Positions 33,582-42,505 of a DNA stretch of 64,000 nucleotides are shown in pieces. The first letter of the stretch is position 1. Every line of letters starts with the position of its first letter. Source of the stretch: Actinobacteria bacterium UBA2279 (GTDB lineage: Bacteria; Actinomycetota; Coriobacteriia; Anaerosomatales; Anaerosomataceae); NCBI GenBank assembly GCA_002347365.1, contig DDWT01000014.1, forward strand, positions 10,832 through 74,831, written 5' to 3'. Below the pieces are notes generated by a model, which was not told the DNA's origin, searched no databases, and worked only from the letters and a program-made list of their open reading frames with translations. The position numbers and the translations under genes are program-made.

Positions 33582-34486
33582 AGACGCTCGTGGTCGCATC
33601 GGGCAAAGGCGGTACCGGCAAGACGACGCTGGCGGCGGCGTTCGCGCACTTCGCCGCGTTGGAACATCACGTCGTGGTAGCGGACTGCGACGTCGAAGCG
33701 GCCAACCTGCCGATAGCGCTTGGTGCGCGTGAGGTGGTGTGCCATGCGTTCGGGGGCGGGAGCGAGGCGGTCATCGACACCGCGACGTGCACCGCATGCG
33801 GTGCGTGCGCAAGCATCTGCCGCTTCGCCGCGATCGGTCCGGTCCTGAACGGTGATGACGTCATGTATCGCGTCGACCCGTGGGCGTGCGAGGGCTGCGG
33901 TGCCTGCACGCTTGTGTGTCCTGCCGGCGCGGTGCAGATGCAGCCCAAACAGGCCGGTGAGGCGTGCACCGGGATCACGGACGTGGGCCCCATAGTATTC
34001 GGCAACCTTCGTCCGGGTGAGGACCTCTCGGGCAAGCTCGTCACCGAAGTGCGCGAGCGCGCCGGGCACCTTGCGGACACCGGAGACGATGTAGTGCTGA
34101 TCATCGACGGTCCTCCCGGGATCGGTTGTCCGGTCATCGCCGCCATCGCCAACACCGACCATCTCATCGCAGTCACCGAACCGACCGCATCGGGCGAGCA
34201 CGATCTCGATCGCCTCGTGCGACTGGCGCGCAAGCTGGATGTTTCCGTCTCGGCCGTACTGAACAAGGCCGATCTGTCGGCAAGCGGCGCGGAGCGGATC
34301 AGGGCGTACTGCGCGGGGGCCGATGTCGTGCTCATCGGCGAGATACCCTTCGATCCGGCGCTGGCGGCTCTTCTCGGCGGAATGGCCGAGGGAAGCGGCA
34401 TACCCGCGGCAGGAGAAGGTGAGGGCCCCGGTCTCATCGCGGTGCGGGCCGTGTGGGAGCGCCTGCGCGCGATCATCGCTTCCTGA
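33578..34486 (+). CDS. MinD-superfamily ATPase with inserted 2[4Fe-4S] ferredoxin domain (second copy)
   Basis: A 302-residue paralogue of the previous gene: Walker A SGKGGTGKTT at 8-17, cluster motifs CTACGACASIC and CEGCGACTLVC, then IIDGPPGIGCPVIAA and VTEPTASGEHDLDRL. The two copies probably form a heterodimer, as suggested for the Orp3/Orp4 pair. They may use ATP and electrons to assemble or load a metal-sulfur cluster on the PF02579 proteins. The GTG at 33578 overlaps the first copy by four bases. It is the last gene of the padR-led cluster. Confidence 0.88.
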   Translation: MKTLVVASGKGGTGKTTLAAAFAHFAALEHHVVVADCDVEAANLPIALGAREVVCHAFGGGSEAVIDTATCTACGACASICRFAAIGPVLNGDDVMYRVDPWACEGCGACTLVCPAGAVQMQPKQAGEACTGITDVGPIVFGNLRPGEDLSGKLVTEVRERAGHLADTGDDVVLIIDGPPGIGCPVIAAIANTDHLIAVTEPTASGEHDLDRLVRLARKLDVSVSAVLNKADLSASGAERIRAYCAGADVVLIGEIPFDPALAALLGGMAEGSGIPAAGEGEGPGLIAVRAVWERLRAIIAS

Positions 34487-34534
34487 CGCGAGGCCATGCT
34501 GAGCGTGACGGTAGCGCGCGTGGCGCCTACCTGG

Positions 34535-34543
34535 TGCTATACT
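34535..34543 (+). promoter_or_regulatory. Extended -10 promoter for panB-panC-nadA-nadB-nadC
   Basis: TGCTATACT is an extended -10 (TGn plus TATACT). It lies about 70 bases upstream of panB, in the gap after the MinD-ferredoxin genes. No clear -35 is seen. A small hairpin (CTCGGA 34542-34547 with TCCGAG 34554-34559) begins at the end of this element. Confidence 0.45.
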
Positions 34544-34610
34544 CGGAAATCCATCCGAGGAGGACTGCCTGGACCCGGGGACGGGCTGGGACGGTCGGGA
34601 AGGAGCCGAG

Positions 34611-35498
34611 ATGAGCGCTGCCGCTCCGCAGGGCGCGGGCAAGCCCGTCACTACCCTGAAGCTTCGCGACATGAAGGCCGCAGGGGAACCCATCGTCATG
34701 ATCACCGCGTATGACGCGCCGTCCGCGCGCGTCGTGGATGCCGCAGGGGTCGACGCCGTGCTCGTGGGTGACTCACTGGGTATGGTGTTGCTCGGCCACA
34801 CGTCCACGCTTCCCGTCACCATGGACGACATGGTGCATCACACCTCTGCTGTCGCGCGTGGCATCACCCACGCGCTGCTCGTCGCCGACATGCCGTTCAT
34901 GAGCTATCGCATCACGCATGAAGAGGCGTTGCGCAACGCTGCGCGCTTCCTCGCGGAAGCGGGTGCGCACGCGGTGAAGATCGAAGGCGGCGCCGATGTT
35001 GCGCCGCTGGTGGAGCGCATGGTCGCCGCCGGCATACCCGTGATGGGACATGTCGGTCTCACGCCACAGTCGGTCAACGTCTTCGGCGGCTACAAGGTGC
35101 AGGGCCGCGACGCTGATGCTGCGCTGAAGCTCGTCGAGGACTGTCTCGCGCTCGAGGCTGCAGGTGCGTTCGCCGTCGTCCTCGAGCTCATTCCGGCCGA
35201 GGTCGCGGCGCTCATCAGCGAGGAGCTGTCGATCCCGACGATCGGCATCGGTGCCGGCGGCGGGTGCGACGGCCAGGTGCAGGTCTTCCATGACCTGCTC
35301 GGCATGGGTGACTTCACGCCGAAGCATGCGAAGCGTTATGCCGAGGTCGGCGCGGCCATCACCCGGGCGGTCACCGCCTACGCATCCGATGTGCGCGCCG
35401 GCTCGTTCCCGGGCGAGGAGCAGCTCACCCACGCGGAAGAGAGCGTCGTCGCCGAACTCGAGCGCGCGCTGCCTCTGACCTTTGAGGTGGAGTCGTAG
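34611..35498 (+). CDS. panB: 3-methyl-2-oxobutanoate hydroxymethyltransferase
   Basis: First step of pantothenate synthesis: adds a hydroxymethyl group from methylene-tetrahydrofolate to ketoisovalerate. The 295-residue TIM barrel shows VMITAYDAPSAR, VDAVLVGDSLGMVLLGH, MPFMSY, VKIEGG, GHVGLTPQ and TIGIGAGGGCDGQV. The ATG follows GGAAGGAG. About 15 extra N-terminal residues precede the usual start. First gene of a pan-nad operon. Confidence 0.95.
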   Translation: MSAAAPQGAGKPVTTLKLRDMKAAGEPIVMITAYDAPSARVVDAAGVDAVLVGDSLGMVLLGHTSTLPVTMDDMVHHTSAVARGITHALLVADMPFMSYRITHEEALRNAARFLAEAGAHAVKIEGGADVAPLVERMVAAGIPVMGHVGLTPQSVNVFGGYKVQGRDADAALKLVEDCLALEAAGAFAVVLELIPAEVAALISEELSIPTIGIGAGGGCDGQVQVFHDLLGMGDFTPKHAKRYAEVGAAITRAVTAYASDVRAGSFPGEEQLTHAEESVVAELERALPLTFEVES

Positions 35499-35499
35499 C

Positions 35500-36357
35500 A
35501 TGGAACGCCTATCCTCCAAAGCAGAGGTGCGAGGAGCCGTCCTGGCTGCCAGGCGCGAGGGGCAGCGCGTGGCGCTCGTACCTACCATGGGGGCGCTGCA
35601 TGACGGGCACCTCTCACTGGTCCGGGCTGCCAGCGCGAGGGCTGATTACGTCGTCGTATCCATCTTCGTGAACCCTACGCAGTTCGGTCCCGGCGAGGAT
35701 TTCGAAGCCTACCCGCGAGACCTCGAACATGACCTGGCGGTGCTCGCCGCCGAGGGTGCCGACGTGGTGTTCACGCCGAGCACGAGTTCGATGTACGCGG
35801 AAGATGCGACGGTCACCGTCGATCCCGGTCCGCTGGGCGATGTGTGGGAGGGTGCCGTCCGCCCGACGCACTTCGCGGGCGTGTGCACCGTGGTCTCGAA
35901 GCTGTTCTCGATCGTGGGCGCCGATCTGGCGTTCTTCGGCGAGAAGGACTATCAGCAGCTGCAGATCGTGAAGCGGATGGTCCGTGACCTGGACGTGCCG
36001 GTCAAAGTCGTCGGTTGCCCGATCGTGCGCGAGTGCGACGGACTGGCGATGTCGAGCCGAAACGCGTATCTCAGCGACGAGGAGCGCAAGGCGGCTACGG
36101 TACTGTATAGAGCACTGCGCACGGCCGAGACGCTCGCACTCGATGGCGAGCGGGATGCGCGCACGATCGCTGAAGCGATGCGGGACACCATCGAGTCAGA
36201 GCCGCTCGCGACGCTCGACTACGCCGACCTGGTGGATCCGACGACGTTGGAGCCGCTCGACACCCTGGCGACGCACGGTCGGGCGGTCATAGCCGTCCGC
36301 CTCGGCGCGACCCGACTGATCGACAACATGGACATCCCGCGACAGGAGCAGCAGTGA
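35500..36357 (+). CDS. panC: Pantothenate synthetase
   Basis: Joins pantoate and beta-alanine using ATP. The 285-residue protein shows VPTMGALHDGHLSLVR (the HxGH adenylate-forming motif), SIFVNPTQFGPGEDF, FFGEKDYQQL and the KMSKS-like GLAMSSRNAYL. ATG at 35500 is one base after the panB stop. The stop overlaps nadA (GTGA). Aspartate decarboxylase (PanD), which supplies beta-alanine, is not in the window. Confidence 0.95.
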   Translation: MERLSSKAEVRGAVLAARREGQRVALVPTMGALHDGHLSLVRAASARADYVVVSIFVNPTQFGPGEDFEAYPRDLEHDLAVLAAEGADVVFTPSTSSMYAEDATVTVDPGPLGDVWEGAVRPTHFAGVCTVVSKLFSIVGADLAFFGEKDYQQLQIVKRMVRDLDVPVKVVGCPIVRECDGLAMSSRNAYLSDEERKAATVLYRALRTAETLALDGERDARTIAEAMRDTIESEPLATLDYADLVDPTTLEPLDTLATHGRAVIAVRLGATRLIDNMDIPRQEQQ

Positions 36358-37268
36358 CCGACGTCTATGCCTTGCACGCAGAGATCGCGCGGCTTGCCAA
36401 AGAGCGAGACGCCGTCATTCTGGCGCACAACTACCAGCGCGCCGAAGTCCAGGACACGGCCGACTTCGTCGGGGACTCCCTCGGACTATCGAAGATAGCG
36501 GCGGGGACGGACGCCTCGGTCATCGTCTTTGCGGGAGTGCATTTCATGGCCGAGACCGCCAAGATCCTGTCGCCCGACAAGACGGTGTTGCTTCCCGAGC
36601 CTCGTGCCGGGTGTCCAATGGCCGACATGATCACGGCCAAGCAGGCGGTCGCGTTCAAGGAGGCACATCCGGGGCTCCCTCTCGTCACCTACGTGAACTC
36701 CTCGGCGGCCGTCAAAGCAGTCACCGACATCTGTTGCACCTCCGCCAACGCGGTCGAAGTCGTCCGCTCGCTCGGCGAGCCAAAGGTCCTGTTCGCGCCC
36801 GATCGCAACCTCGGGGCGTGGGTCGCTTCGCAGCTCCCTGACGTTGAAGTGATCGCGTGGGACGGCTACTGTCCGGTGCACGACAGAGTCACCCCCGAGA
36901 TGGTCATCGAGATGATGGACATCCATCCGCTGGCCGAGGTGCTCACCCACCCCGAATGCCGTCCGGACGTCAACGCGCTGGCCGACGCGGTACTCTCCAC
37001 CAGCGGGATGCTTCGTCACGTCGCGACCTCACAGGCGGATGAGTTCATCGTGGTCACCGAGGGCGGCCTACTGCACGGTCTGGGAAAGGCCGCGCGAGGC
37101 AAGCGCTTCTATGGTGTTGAGCCCAAGATGCTGTGTCCCAACATGAAGCTGACGACTCTCGAGAAGGTCCGCGACACGCTGCGCGACATGACCGGCGAAG
37201 TCATGGTGGCCGAGGAGATCCGGATCGCAGCGCTCGGCTCGGTGGAACGGATGGTCTCCGTTGGCTGA
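36354..37268 (+). CDS. nadA: Quinolinate synthase
   Basis: Condenses iminoaspartate with dihydroxyacetone phosphate to quinolinate on a [4Fe-4S] cluster. The 304-residue protein has AHNYQRAEVQDTADFVGDS and the three probable cluster cysteines Cys87 (AGCPMAD), Cys173 (GYCPVHD) and Cys261 (MLCPNMK), plus TSANAVEVV and the MHPEC-like LTHPECRPDV. The GTG start overlaps panC; the end overlaps nadB by 8 bases. Confidence 0.95.
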   Translation: MTDVYALHAEIARLAKERDAVILAHNYQRAEVQDTADFVGDSLGLSKIAAGTDASVIVFAGVHFMAETAKILSPDKTVLLPEPRAGCPMADMITAKQAVAFKEAHPGLPLVTYVNSSAAVKAVTDICCTSANAVEVVRSLGEPKVLFAPDRNLGAWVASQLPDVEVIAWDGYCPVHDRVTPEMVIEMMDIHPLAEVLTHPECRPDVNALADAVLSTSGMLRHVATSQADEFIVVTEGGLLHGLGKAARGKRFYGVEPKMLCPNMKLTTLEKVRDTLRDMTGEVMVAEEIRIAALGSVERMVSVG

Positions 37269-38934
37269 GGCAGACGCCACCCGGCTACCCAACTCGCTGG
37301 GAAGGCGCTATCTCCTCGAGTTCGACACTGCCGAACTCATCTCGAAACACTACGATGTCCTCGTTATCGGCTCGGGTATCGCCGGGCTCACCGCTGCGCT
37401 CATGGCCTCGCGGTTGGGCAAGGTCGCGCTTGTGACCAAAGGCGAGGTCAAAGAGACGAACACGTGGTACGCACAGGGCGGTATCGCCGGTGCGGTCGGC
37501 GAGGCCGATTCGGTCGAGCTTCACCTGGCCGACACCATCGTGGTCGGCCAGGGGCTGTGCGAATCCGATGTCGTGCGCGCGGTCGTGGCCGAGGCAGGCG
37601 AAGCGCTGCGGGATCTGGTGTCTTTGGGCGTGCACTTCGACCGGGGTGAAGACGGTCGCGTGGCACTGGCGCGCGAAGGCGGGCACAGCCTGCCGCGCGT
37701 GCTGCATTCGGGCGATGCGACCGGCGCCGAAGTCCAGAACACGCTGTCGGGTGTCGTGCGTCTCTCTCTGTCCATCGATGTCATCGAGAACGCCTTCCTC
37801 ATCGACCTGCTGACGGCCGGGGACACCTGCGTGGGGGCGCTTATCCACGATCCCGAGACGCATCGGCCGCAGGCGTACTGGGCTGAGGCCACAGTGTTGG
37901 CGACCGGCGGCTGCGGTCAGGTCTACCGCGTCACGACCAACCCTCTCGTCGCGACCGGAGATGGTGTCGCTGCGGCGTGGCGCGCCGGAGCGGATGTCGC
38001 CGACCTGGAGTTCGTGCAGTTCCATCCCACCGCGCTCGACAGCGCCGCCAGCCCCAAGTTCCTTATCACCGAGGCGCTTCGCGGGGAGGGCGCCTACCTG
38101 CTGGACTGCGAGGAGCAGCGCTTCATGCTCGGCGTCCATCCGCTCGCCGAACTCGCTCCACGCGACGTCGTGAGCCGCGAGATCGAGAAGGTCATGGCGC
38201 GCTGCAAACGACCGAACGTGTGGCTCGATGCGCGCCACCTCGACGCCGCGTATCTCGAGAAGCGCTTTCCCACGATCTGGGCGGCATGCAAAGACGCCGG
38301 TTTCAATCTGTCCGCCGACCTGATCCCGGTCGCGCCCGCCGCGCACTACATGATCGGTGGCGTCTGCATCGACATCGACGGCCGGACGTCCATGCCGGGA
38401 CTGTACGCATCGGGTGAGGCCACAGCTTCGGGTCTGCACGGGGCGAACCGGCTCGCGAGCAACTCGCTTCTGGAGGGACTGGTCTTCTCCCGAAGGATCA
38501 TGCGGGTACTGGAGCGATCGGACACGCCACAGATGCCCACGCGGATCGTATCGGGACCGGTGCCTGCGACCGCGCTCTTCACCGGGCCGAAGGGTCGCCA
38601 GGCGCTGCAAGACACCATGAGCACGTTCGTGGGCATGACTCGCACTGAAGGCAGCCTGCGTGAGGCTGCAGCCGTCTTGGAGGGGCTGGCCGGAGTGCTC
38701 GACGTCAGCCTCCGGCGCCCCGAAGAGCTCGAGCTCCAGAACATGGTGACGGTCGCGACGCTCATCACGCATGCGGCATGGCTGCGCGCCGAGAGCCGCG
38801 GTACGCACTTCCGGGGGGACTTCCCGGCTCGCGATGACGAGCGTTGGCGCGTACACACGATCTGGCGTCGCGGCGCGAAGCCCCGGATGGTGCCTCTGGC
38901 CGAGACGACAACGCCGGAACCACAGGAGGCGTGA
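37261..38934 (+). CDS. nadB: L-aspartate oxidase
   Basis: FAD enzyme that makes iminoaspartate for NadA. In the 557-residue protein the FAD-binding motif is DVLVIGSGIAGLTAALMAS (about residue 32), followed by AQGGIAGAVGEADS, HSLPRVLHSGDATG, EFVQFHPTAL and GLYASGEATASGLHGANRLASNSLLEGLVF. TTG at 37261 overlaps the end of nadA and adds about 30 residues before the FAD domain; no other start with a good binding site is seen. The stop touches the nadC start (TGATG). In anaerobes this enzyme can use fumarate as electron acceptor. Confidence 0.93.
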   Translation: MAEADATRLPNSLGRRYLLEFDTAELISKHYDVLVIGSGIAGLTAALMASRLGKVALVTKGEVKETNTWYAQGGIAGAVGEADSVELHLADTIVVGQGLCESDVVRAVVAEAGEALRDLVSLGVHFDRGEDGRVALAREGGHSLPRVLHSGDATGAEVQNTLSGVVRLSLSIDVIENAFLIDLLTAGDTCVGALIHDPETHRPQAYWAEATVLATGGCGQVYRVTTNPLVATGDGVAAAWRAGADVADLEFVQFHPTALDSAASPKFLITEALRGEGAYLLDCEEQRFMLGVHPLAELAPRDVVSREIEKVMARCKRPNVWLDARHLDAAYLEKRFPTIWAACKDAGFNLSADLIPVAPAAHYMIGGVCIDIDGRTSMPGLYASGEATASGLHGANRLASNSLLEGLVFSRRIMRVLERSDTPQMPTRIVSGPVPATALFTGPKGRQALQDTMSTFVGMTRTEGSLREAAAVLEGLAGVLDVSLRRPEELELQNMVTVATLITHAAWLRAESRGTHFRGDFPARDDERWRVHTIWRRGAKPRMVPLAETTTPEPQEA

Positions 38935-39842
38935 TGTTCACACTTCCCGCATGCGACCAGCTTGTCGCCGCCGCGCTCGCCGAAGACCTTGGCGTACCTG
39001 CCGATCGTCTCCTGAGGCCGGGAGACCGTTCCTTGCTCGCTCGCGATGTGACGAGCGCGTCGGTCGTACCGGCCGAGGCGCGTTTCGCGGGCCGCATCGT
39101 GGCCAGACAGCAGTGTGTGGTGTGCGGACTCCCCGTCGCCGAACGCGTCTTCGAGATGCTGGCCGCAGCGGTCGGTCTCGGCGAAGAGGTCGAGGTATTC
39201 CCGCTCGTGGCCGAGGGCGCGACCGTGACTGCCGGCACACCCGTTGCCGAGGTGAGCGGCCCTGCCCGGGTCGTTCTTGCGGCCGAGCGGACCGCGCTCG
39301 ACCTCGTGATGCTGCTCTCCGGGATCGCGACCGAGGCGGCACGCTGGCAGGCCGAGGCCGGCGAGGGGATGGCTGTCACCGACACGCGCAAGACGCTGCC
39401 CGGACTCCGCGCTCTATCGAAGTACGCTGTGGCGGTGGGTGGCGCACACAACCATCGGTCCGGGCTTTGGGACATGGTGCTCGTCAAAGACAACCACATA
39501 GCACATGCGGGCGGGATCGGAGCCGCTGTCAAGGCAGCGCGTTCGGCATGCCCCGACCTGCTCGTCGAGGTCGAGGCGGATACCATCGCACAGGCGTTCG
39601 AGGCGTCTGCGGCAGGAGCGGACATCGTGTTGCTCGACAACATGGACGACCAGGCCACAACGGAGGCCGTGAGGGCCGTGCACGCTGCGTCTCCCGCTGA
39701 GCGACAGTGTCTGACGGAGGCATCCGGGGGCATCACCTTCGATAGACTTGCGAGCCTGCGAACGACGGGTGTCGATCGAGTGTCCTCCAGCGCGCTGACC
39801 CTTGCCCCGCCTGTCGATTTCGGGTTGGATGAAGTGACCTGA
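38934..39842 (+). CDS. nadC: Quinolinate phosphoribosyltransferase (decarboxylating)
   Basis: Turns quinolinate and PRPP into nicotinate mononucleotide. The 302-residue protein shows EDLG near the N-terminus, LSGIATEAARW, VTDTRKTLPGLRALSKYAVAVGGAHNHRSGLWDMVLVKDNHI (in several segments) and EVEADTIAQ. ATG at 38934 follows AGGAGG and overlaps the nadB stop by one base. It completes the NAD branch of the pan-nad operon. Confidence 0.94.
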   Translation: MFTLPACDQLVAAALAEDLGVPADRLLRPGDRSLLARDVTSASVVPAEARFAGRIVARQQCVVCGLPVAERVFEMLAAAVGLGEEVEVFPLVAEGATVTAGTPVAEVSGPARVVLAAERTALDLVMLLSGIATEAARWQAEAGEGMAVTDTRKTLPGLRALSKYAVAVGGAHNHRSGLWDMVLVKDNHIAHAGGIGAAVKAARSACPDLLVEVEADTIAQAFEASAAGADIVLLDNMDDQATTEAVRAVHAASPAERQCLTEASGGITFDRLASLRTTGVDRVSSSALTLAPPVDFGLDEVT

Positions 39843-39876
39843 CCGATCCCGGTCGCGATGATGTGAGGGGGAGCGT

Positions 39877-40392
39877 GTGGAATCCTATCAAGGTGCGCCG
39901 CTCGACATGTCGAAGTTCCGCAGGACGTACTTCACGTGCGGCCTACTGCCACTGATCGTCCCGTGGATGGGATTCATACTCTGGTTCATGTACGGTTTCA
40001 CCGACACGCCGGGCGCATCGATTCCCGTGTTTCAGGTCGTGTTGTTCGCAGTGATCGCTGTGGCGGCCGTCGCATTCGCACCCCGCATGCGGTCGCTCGG
40101 ACTCCGTCAGACCGGTCCGGTGAAGCTGAAGACCGGCGAGATGGCGGAGGGCGAAGCCGCGGCGGTCTTTCGCATCTCGACATCTGCCATCAGCGGCATG
40201 GCCTTACCTGAGGTCGCGGTACTGCTCGGCTTCGTGCTCGGGTTTCTGAGCGACGGCAACTGGACGTATTTCATCGTGTTCTCCGCGATCGGCGTTGTCG
40301 GGTGGGCGATCATGTTCCCTCGGCCCGCGCAGCTGCGTGAATGGTACGCTCTGCAGATGGGGCACGAACCGGCACCGTCGATCACCCGCTGA
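39877..40392 (+). CDS. Four-span membrane protein of unknown function
   Basis: A 171-residue membrane protein with helices near residues 20-42, 48-66, 107-124 and 128-146 and a short polar loop in the middle (GLRQTGPVKLKTGEMAEGE). GTG at 39877 lies only 3 bases after GGGGGAG, so the ATG at 39907 is an alternative start. It is followed by another small membrane protein and a DedA gene, all close together, which suggests one membrane-related unit. The family is not recognised. Confidence 0.65.
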   Translation: MESYQGAPLDMSKFRRTYFTCGLLPLIVPWMGFILWFMYGFTDTPGASIPVFQVVLFAVIAVAAVAFAPRMRSLGLRQTGPVKLKTGEMAEGEAAAVFRISTSAISGMALPEVAVLLGFVLGFLSDGNWTYFIVFSAIGVVGWAIMFPRPAQLREWYALQMGHEPAPSITR

Positions 40393-40405
40393 CAAGAGGA
40401 CTCCT

Positions 40406-40861
40406 TTGACCCCGGACACCGAGGCCATTCGCATCGCATACGTTGACTGGGTTCGCCGGTCAGCGATGCTCGGCTTCGTGCTGGTGTTGCTCATCGCTGC
40501 CGAGCAGATGGCAGTGCGCGCTGACTTCTGGGGGGCTCCGGGTGGCGGCGACGCTCTGCGCTACCTGTTCTGGGCGGCTGCTGTTGCCGGCGTGTTCATC
40601 GGGCGCGGGATGAAGAAGCGTGGTCCCCGCGGGGAAGAGATCGACGTCCTGCTCGCATCCCGGTCGCTGTCCTGGACGCTTGTGGGACTCGCACAGCTGC
40701 CCGCCGCTGTGGGCTTCGTTCTGTCGCTCATGTCGCGAAGCGCGCTCGATTTCTTCACGATGTTGCTCGTCTCCCTCGGCGCCTATGTCATGCTCTTCCC
40801 ACACTACGGAGACTGGCTGGCGTGGGCGTCACCCGCGAGCGCAGGGGAGGGAGTCGAGTGA
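40406..40861 (+). CDS. Membrane protein of unknown function
   Basis: A 151-residue protein with hydrophobic segments near 18-34, 49-63, 86-103 and 108-125. The TTG at 40406 lies 5 bases after AGAGGA and begins in the gap after the previous gene; the longer in-frame ORF from 40295 starts inside that gene. Its stop overlaps the DedA gene (GTGA). It may be related in role to the preceding membrane protein. No family is recognised. Confidence 0.6.
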   Translation: MTPDTEAIRIAYVDWVRRSAMLGFVLVLLIAAEQMAVRADFWGAPGGGDALRYLFWAAAVAGVFIGRGMKKRGPRGEEIDVLLASRSLSWTLVGLAQLPAAVGFVLSLMSRSALDFFTMLLVSLGAYVMLFPHYGDWLAWASPASAGEGVE

Positions 40862-41556
40862 TCGCACCGCAGACAGGGTTCGCACCGTTCGACTGGTTCC
40901 TCGCAGCGCTCGACAGCATGGGATACCTGATCGTTATGGGATTCACCATCTTCGAGAACCTGTTCATCATCGGCTCGGTCACGCCCGGTGAGACCGTCGT
41001 CATGGCGGCGGGGTTCGTCTCGGTGCAGGGCACCCTGAGCATGTGGCTCGTGGGCATCGCATCACTGTCGGGCACTCTCATTGGCAGTAACCTGAGCTAC
41101 CTGTTCGGCAGACGCGGTGGCCGAGAGGCGCTCTTCCGCTGGGGCACCCGGTTTTTCGACGAGGACGACATCAAGGCCGCCGAGGAGTACTTCGAGATGC
41201 ATGGCTCCAAGACCGTGCTCGTCTCGCGATTCGCCGCGGGCTTCAAGAACTGGGTCCCCGCGCTTGCAGGTGTCACGCGCATGAACCTTGCGGTATTCGA
41301 GTTGTGGACGCTGGCCGGGGCCATTCTGTACACGACGCTGATGATCGCGCTCGGGCGGATCTTCGCCGAGAACTTCGACAAGGCGCTGCGTGTGGCGCGC
41401 AACCTCAGCTGGTTCGGCCTGTTCTTGTTGCTGGCGATGGTCGCATTCCTTGTGTGGGGTCGCCGCAGGTTCGTCGTGCGCCGGATCGAGCGGCTCGCGC
41501 TGCAGGCGGAGCTCGAAGAAGCGTTGGAGGAAGCGGGCGATGACGGGATCTCGTAG
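40858..41556 (+). CDS. DedA-family (SNARE-associated) membrane protein
   Basis: A 232-residue protein of the DedA family, undecaprenyl-phosphate or lipid flippase-like membrane proteins. Signatures are ENLFIIGSVTPGETVVMAAG, GSNLSYLFGRRGG, the charged-helix motif VLVSRFAAGFKNWVPALAGVTRMN and a C-terminal helix followed by a basic-acidic tail. GTG at 40858 is after GGGAGGGAG. The birA start lies inside its last codons. Confidence 0.87.
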   Translation: MIAPQTGFAPFDWFLAALDSMGYLIVMGFTIFENLFIIGSVTPGETVVMAAGFVSVQGTLSMWLVGIASLSGTLIGSNLSYLFGRRGGREALFRWGTRFFDEDDIKAAEEYFEMHGSKTVLVSRFAAGFKNWVPALAGVTRMNLAVFELWTLAGAILYTTLMIALGRIFAENFDKALRVARNLSWFGLFLLLAMVAFLVWGRRRFVVRRIERLALQAELEEALEEAGDDGIS

Positions 41557-42505
41557 GATCGCGATCGTGCGCGCGCTTGTGGAGGCGCGCGGAGGTTTCG
41601 TATCCGGAGAGACGCTCGCAACCGAGCTCGGCATCAGTCGCGTGGCCGTCGGCGCGCACATCGCGGCGCTGCGCGAAGACGGCTTCCGTATCGAGTCCGC
41701 CCACAGTGTCGGGTACCGTCTGCTGAGCGCCCCGTCTCTCACTCTGCCCGAGACCGTCGCACCACTCGTGTCCGACCCGCTATGGGTCCGGTTCGAGGGC
41801 GGGGAGCACACGGAGTCCACGAATACCGACGCGAAGCGTCTGGCGGCGAGTCTGGCTCCCGAGGGGACCGTGGTGATCGCCGCCCGGCAGCATGGAGGCA
41901 GAGGCCGTCTGGGCCGTAGCTGGGAGTCACCCGAGGGTGGCGCGTATCTCTCGGCCATCTTCAGGCCCGCTCTGGCGCCGGCGTCAGTGTCGTCACTCGC
42001 GCTGGTCATCGCGCTGGGCGTATCCGACGGTCTTTGCGGGCTGGGTGTCGAGACGTCGATCAAGTGGCCCAACGACGTGCTGCTCGGTGGCCGGAAGCTG
42101 GCCGGCATACTGTTGGAGATGTCCGCCGAAGCCGATATGGTGGAGTGGGTCGTGGCCGGTGTCGGGATCAACGTCTGTCGACCCGAAGGCGTGACGGATG
42201 GATTCGCCTACGTCGACGACGCCGTGGTCGGCATCGAGCCCGCAGACGTTGCAGCATCCGTGCTTGATGCGATCGCGGTGGCGTATCGCCGGTATGTGGC
42301 GGAAGGCTTCGAGGTATTCGCAGATGCGTATGCCCGTCGCGATGCGCTGCAGGGCCGGGACGTGGTGGTACGTGCCGCGACCGGCGCGATAGTCGCATCG
42401 GGCACGGCCGGTGGGGTGGACTCGTCGGGTAGGCTGCTTGTGGGACAGACTCCGGTGTTCGGCGGAGAGGTGACGCTCCGAGAGCGGGAGGACGGGGAGG
42501 CATGA
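41540..42505 (+). CDS. birA: Bifunctional biotin-protein ligase / biotin operon repressor (BirA)
   Basis: Attaches biotin to carboxylase carrier proteins and, in the full form, represses biotin genes. The 321-residue protein starts with a winged-helix DNA-binding domain (ETLATELGISRVAVGAHIAALREDGF), then the ligase domain with the biotinyl-AMP loop GGRGRLGRSWESPEGGAYLS, IKWPNDVLLGGRKLAGIL and VGINV, and a small C-terminal SH3-like domain. ATG at 41540 overlaps dedA by 17 bases. The HTH implies DNA regulation; the dyad upstream of bioY (50127-50155) is the best target in this window. Confidence 0.93.
   Translation: MTGSRRIAIVRALVEARGGFVSGETLATELGISRVAVGAHIAALREDGFRIESAHSVGYRLLSAPSLTLPETVAPLVSDPLWVRFEGGEHTESTNTDAKRLAASLAPEGTVVIAARQHGGRGRLGRSWESPEGGAYLSAIFRPALAPASVSSLALVIALGVSDGLCGLGVETSIKWPNDVLLGGRKLAGILLEMSAEADMVEWVVAGVGINVCRPEGVTDGFAYVDDAVVGIEPADVAASVLDAIAVAYRRYVAEGFEVFADAYARRDALQGRDVVVRAATGAIVASGTAGGVDSSGRLLVGQTPVFGGEVTLREREDGEA

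Noticed and set aside
31921..34486. Nitrogenase cofactor assembly locus
   Set aside because: PF02579 proteins are present but there are no nifHDK, nifEN or radical SAM nifB genes; the ATPase context fits orange-protein-type loci better.
34542..34559. Hairpin CTCGGA/TCCGAG upstream of panB as a riboswitch or attenuator
   Set aside because: Only six base pairs, no T-run, and no known riboswitch core nearby.
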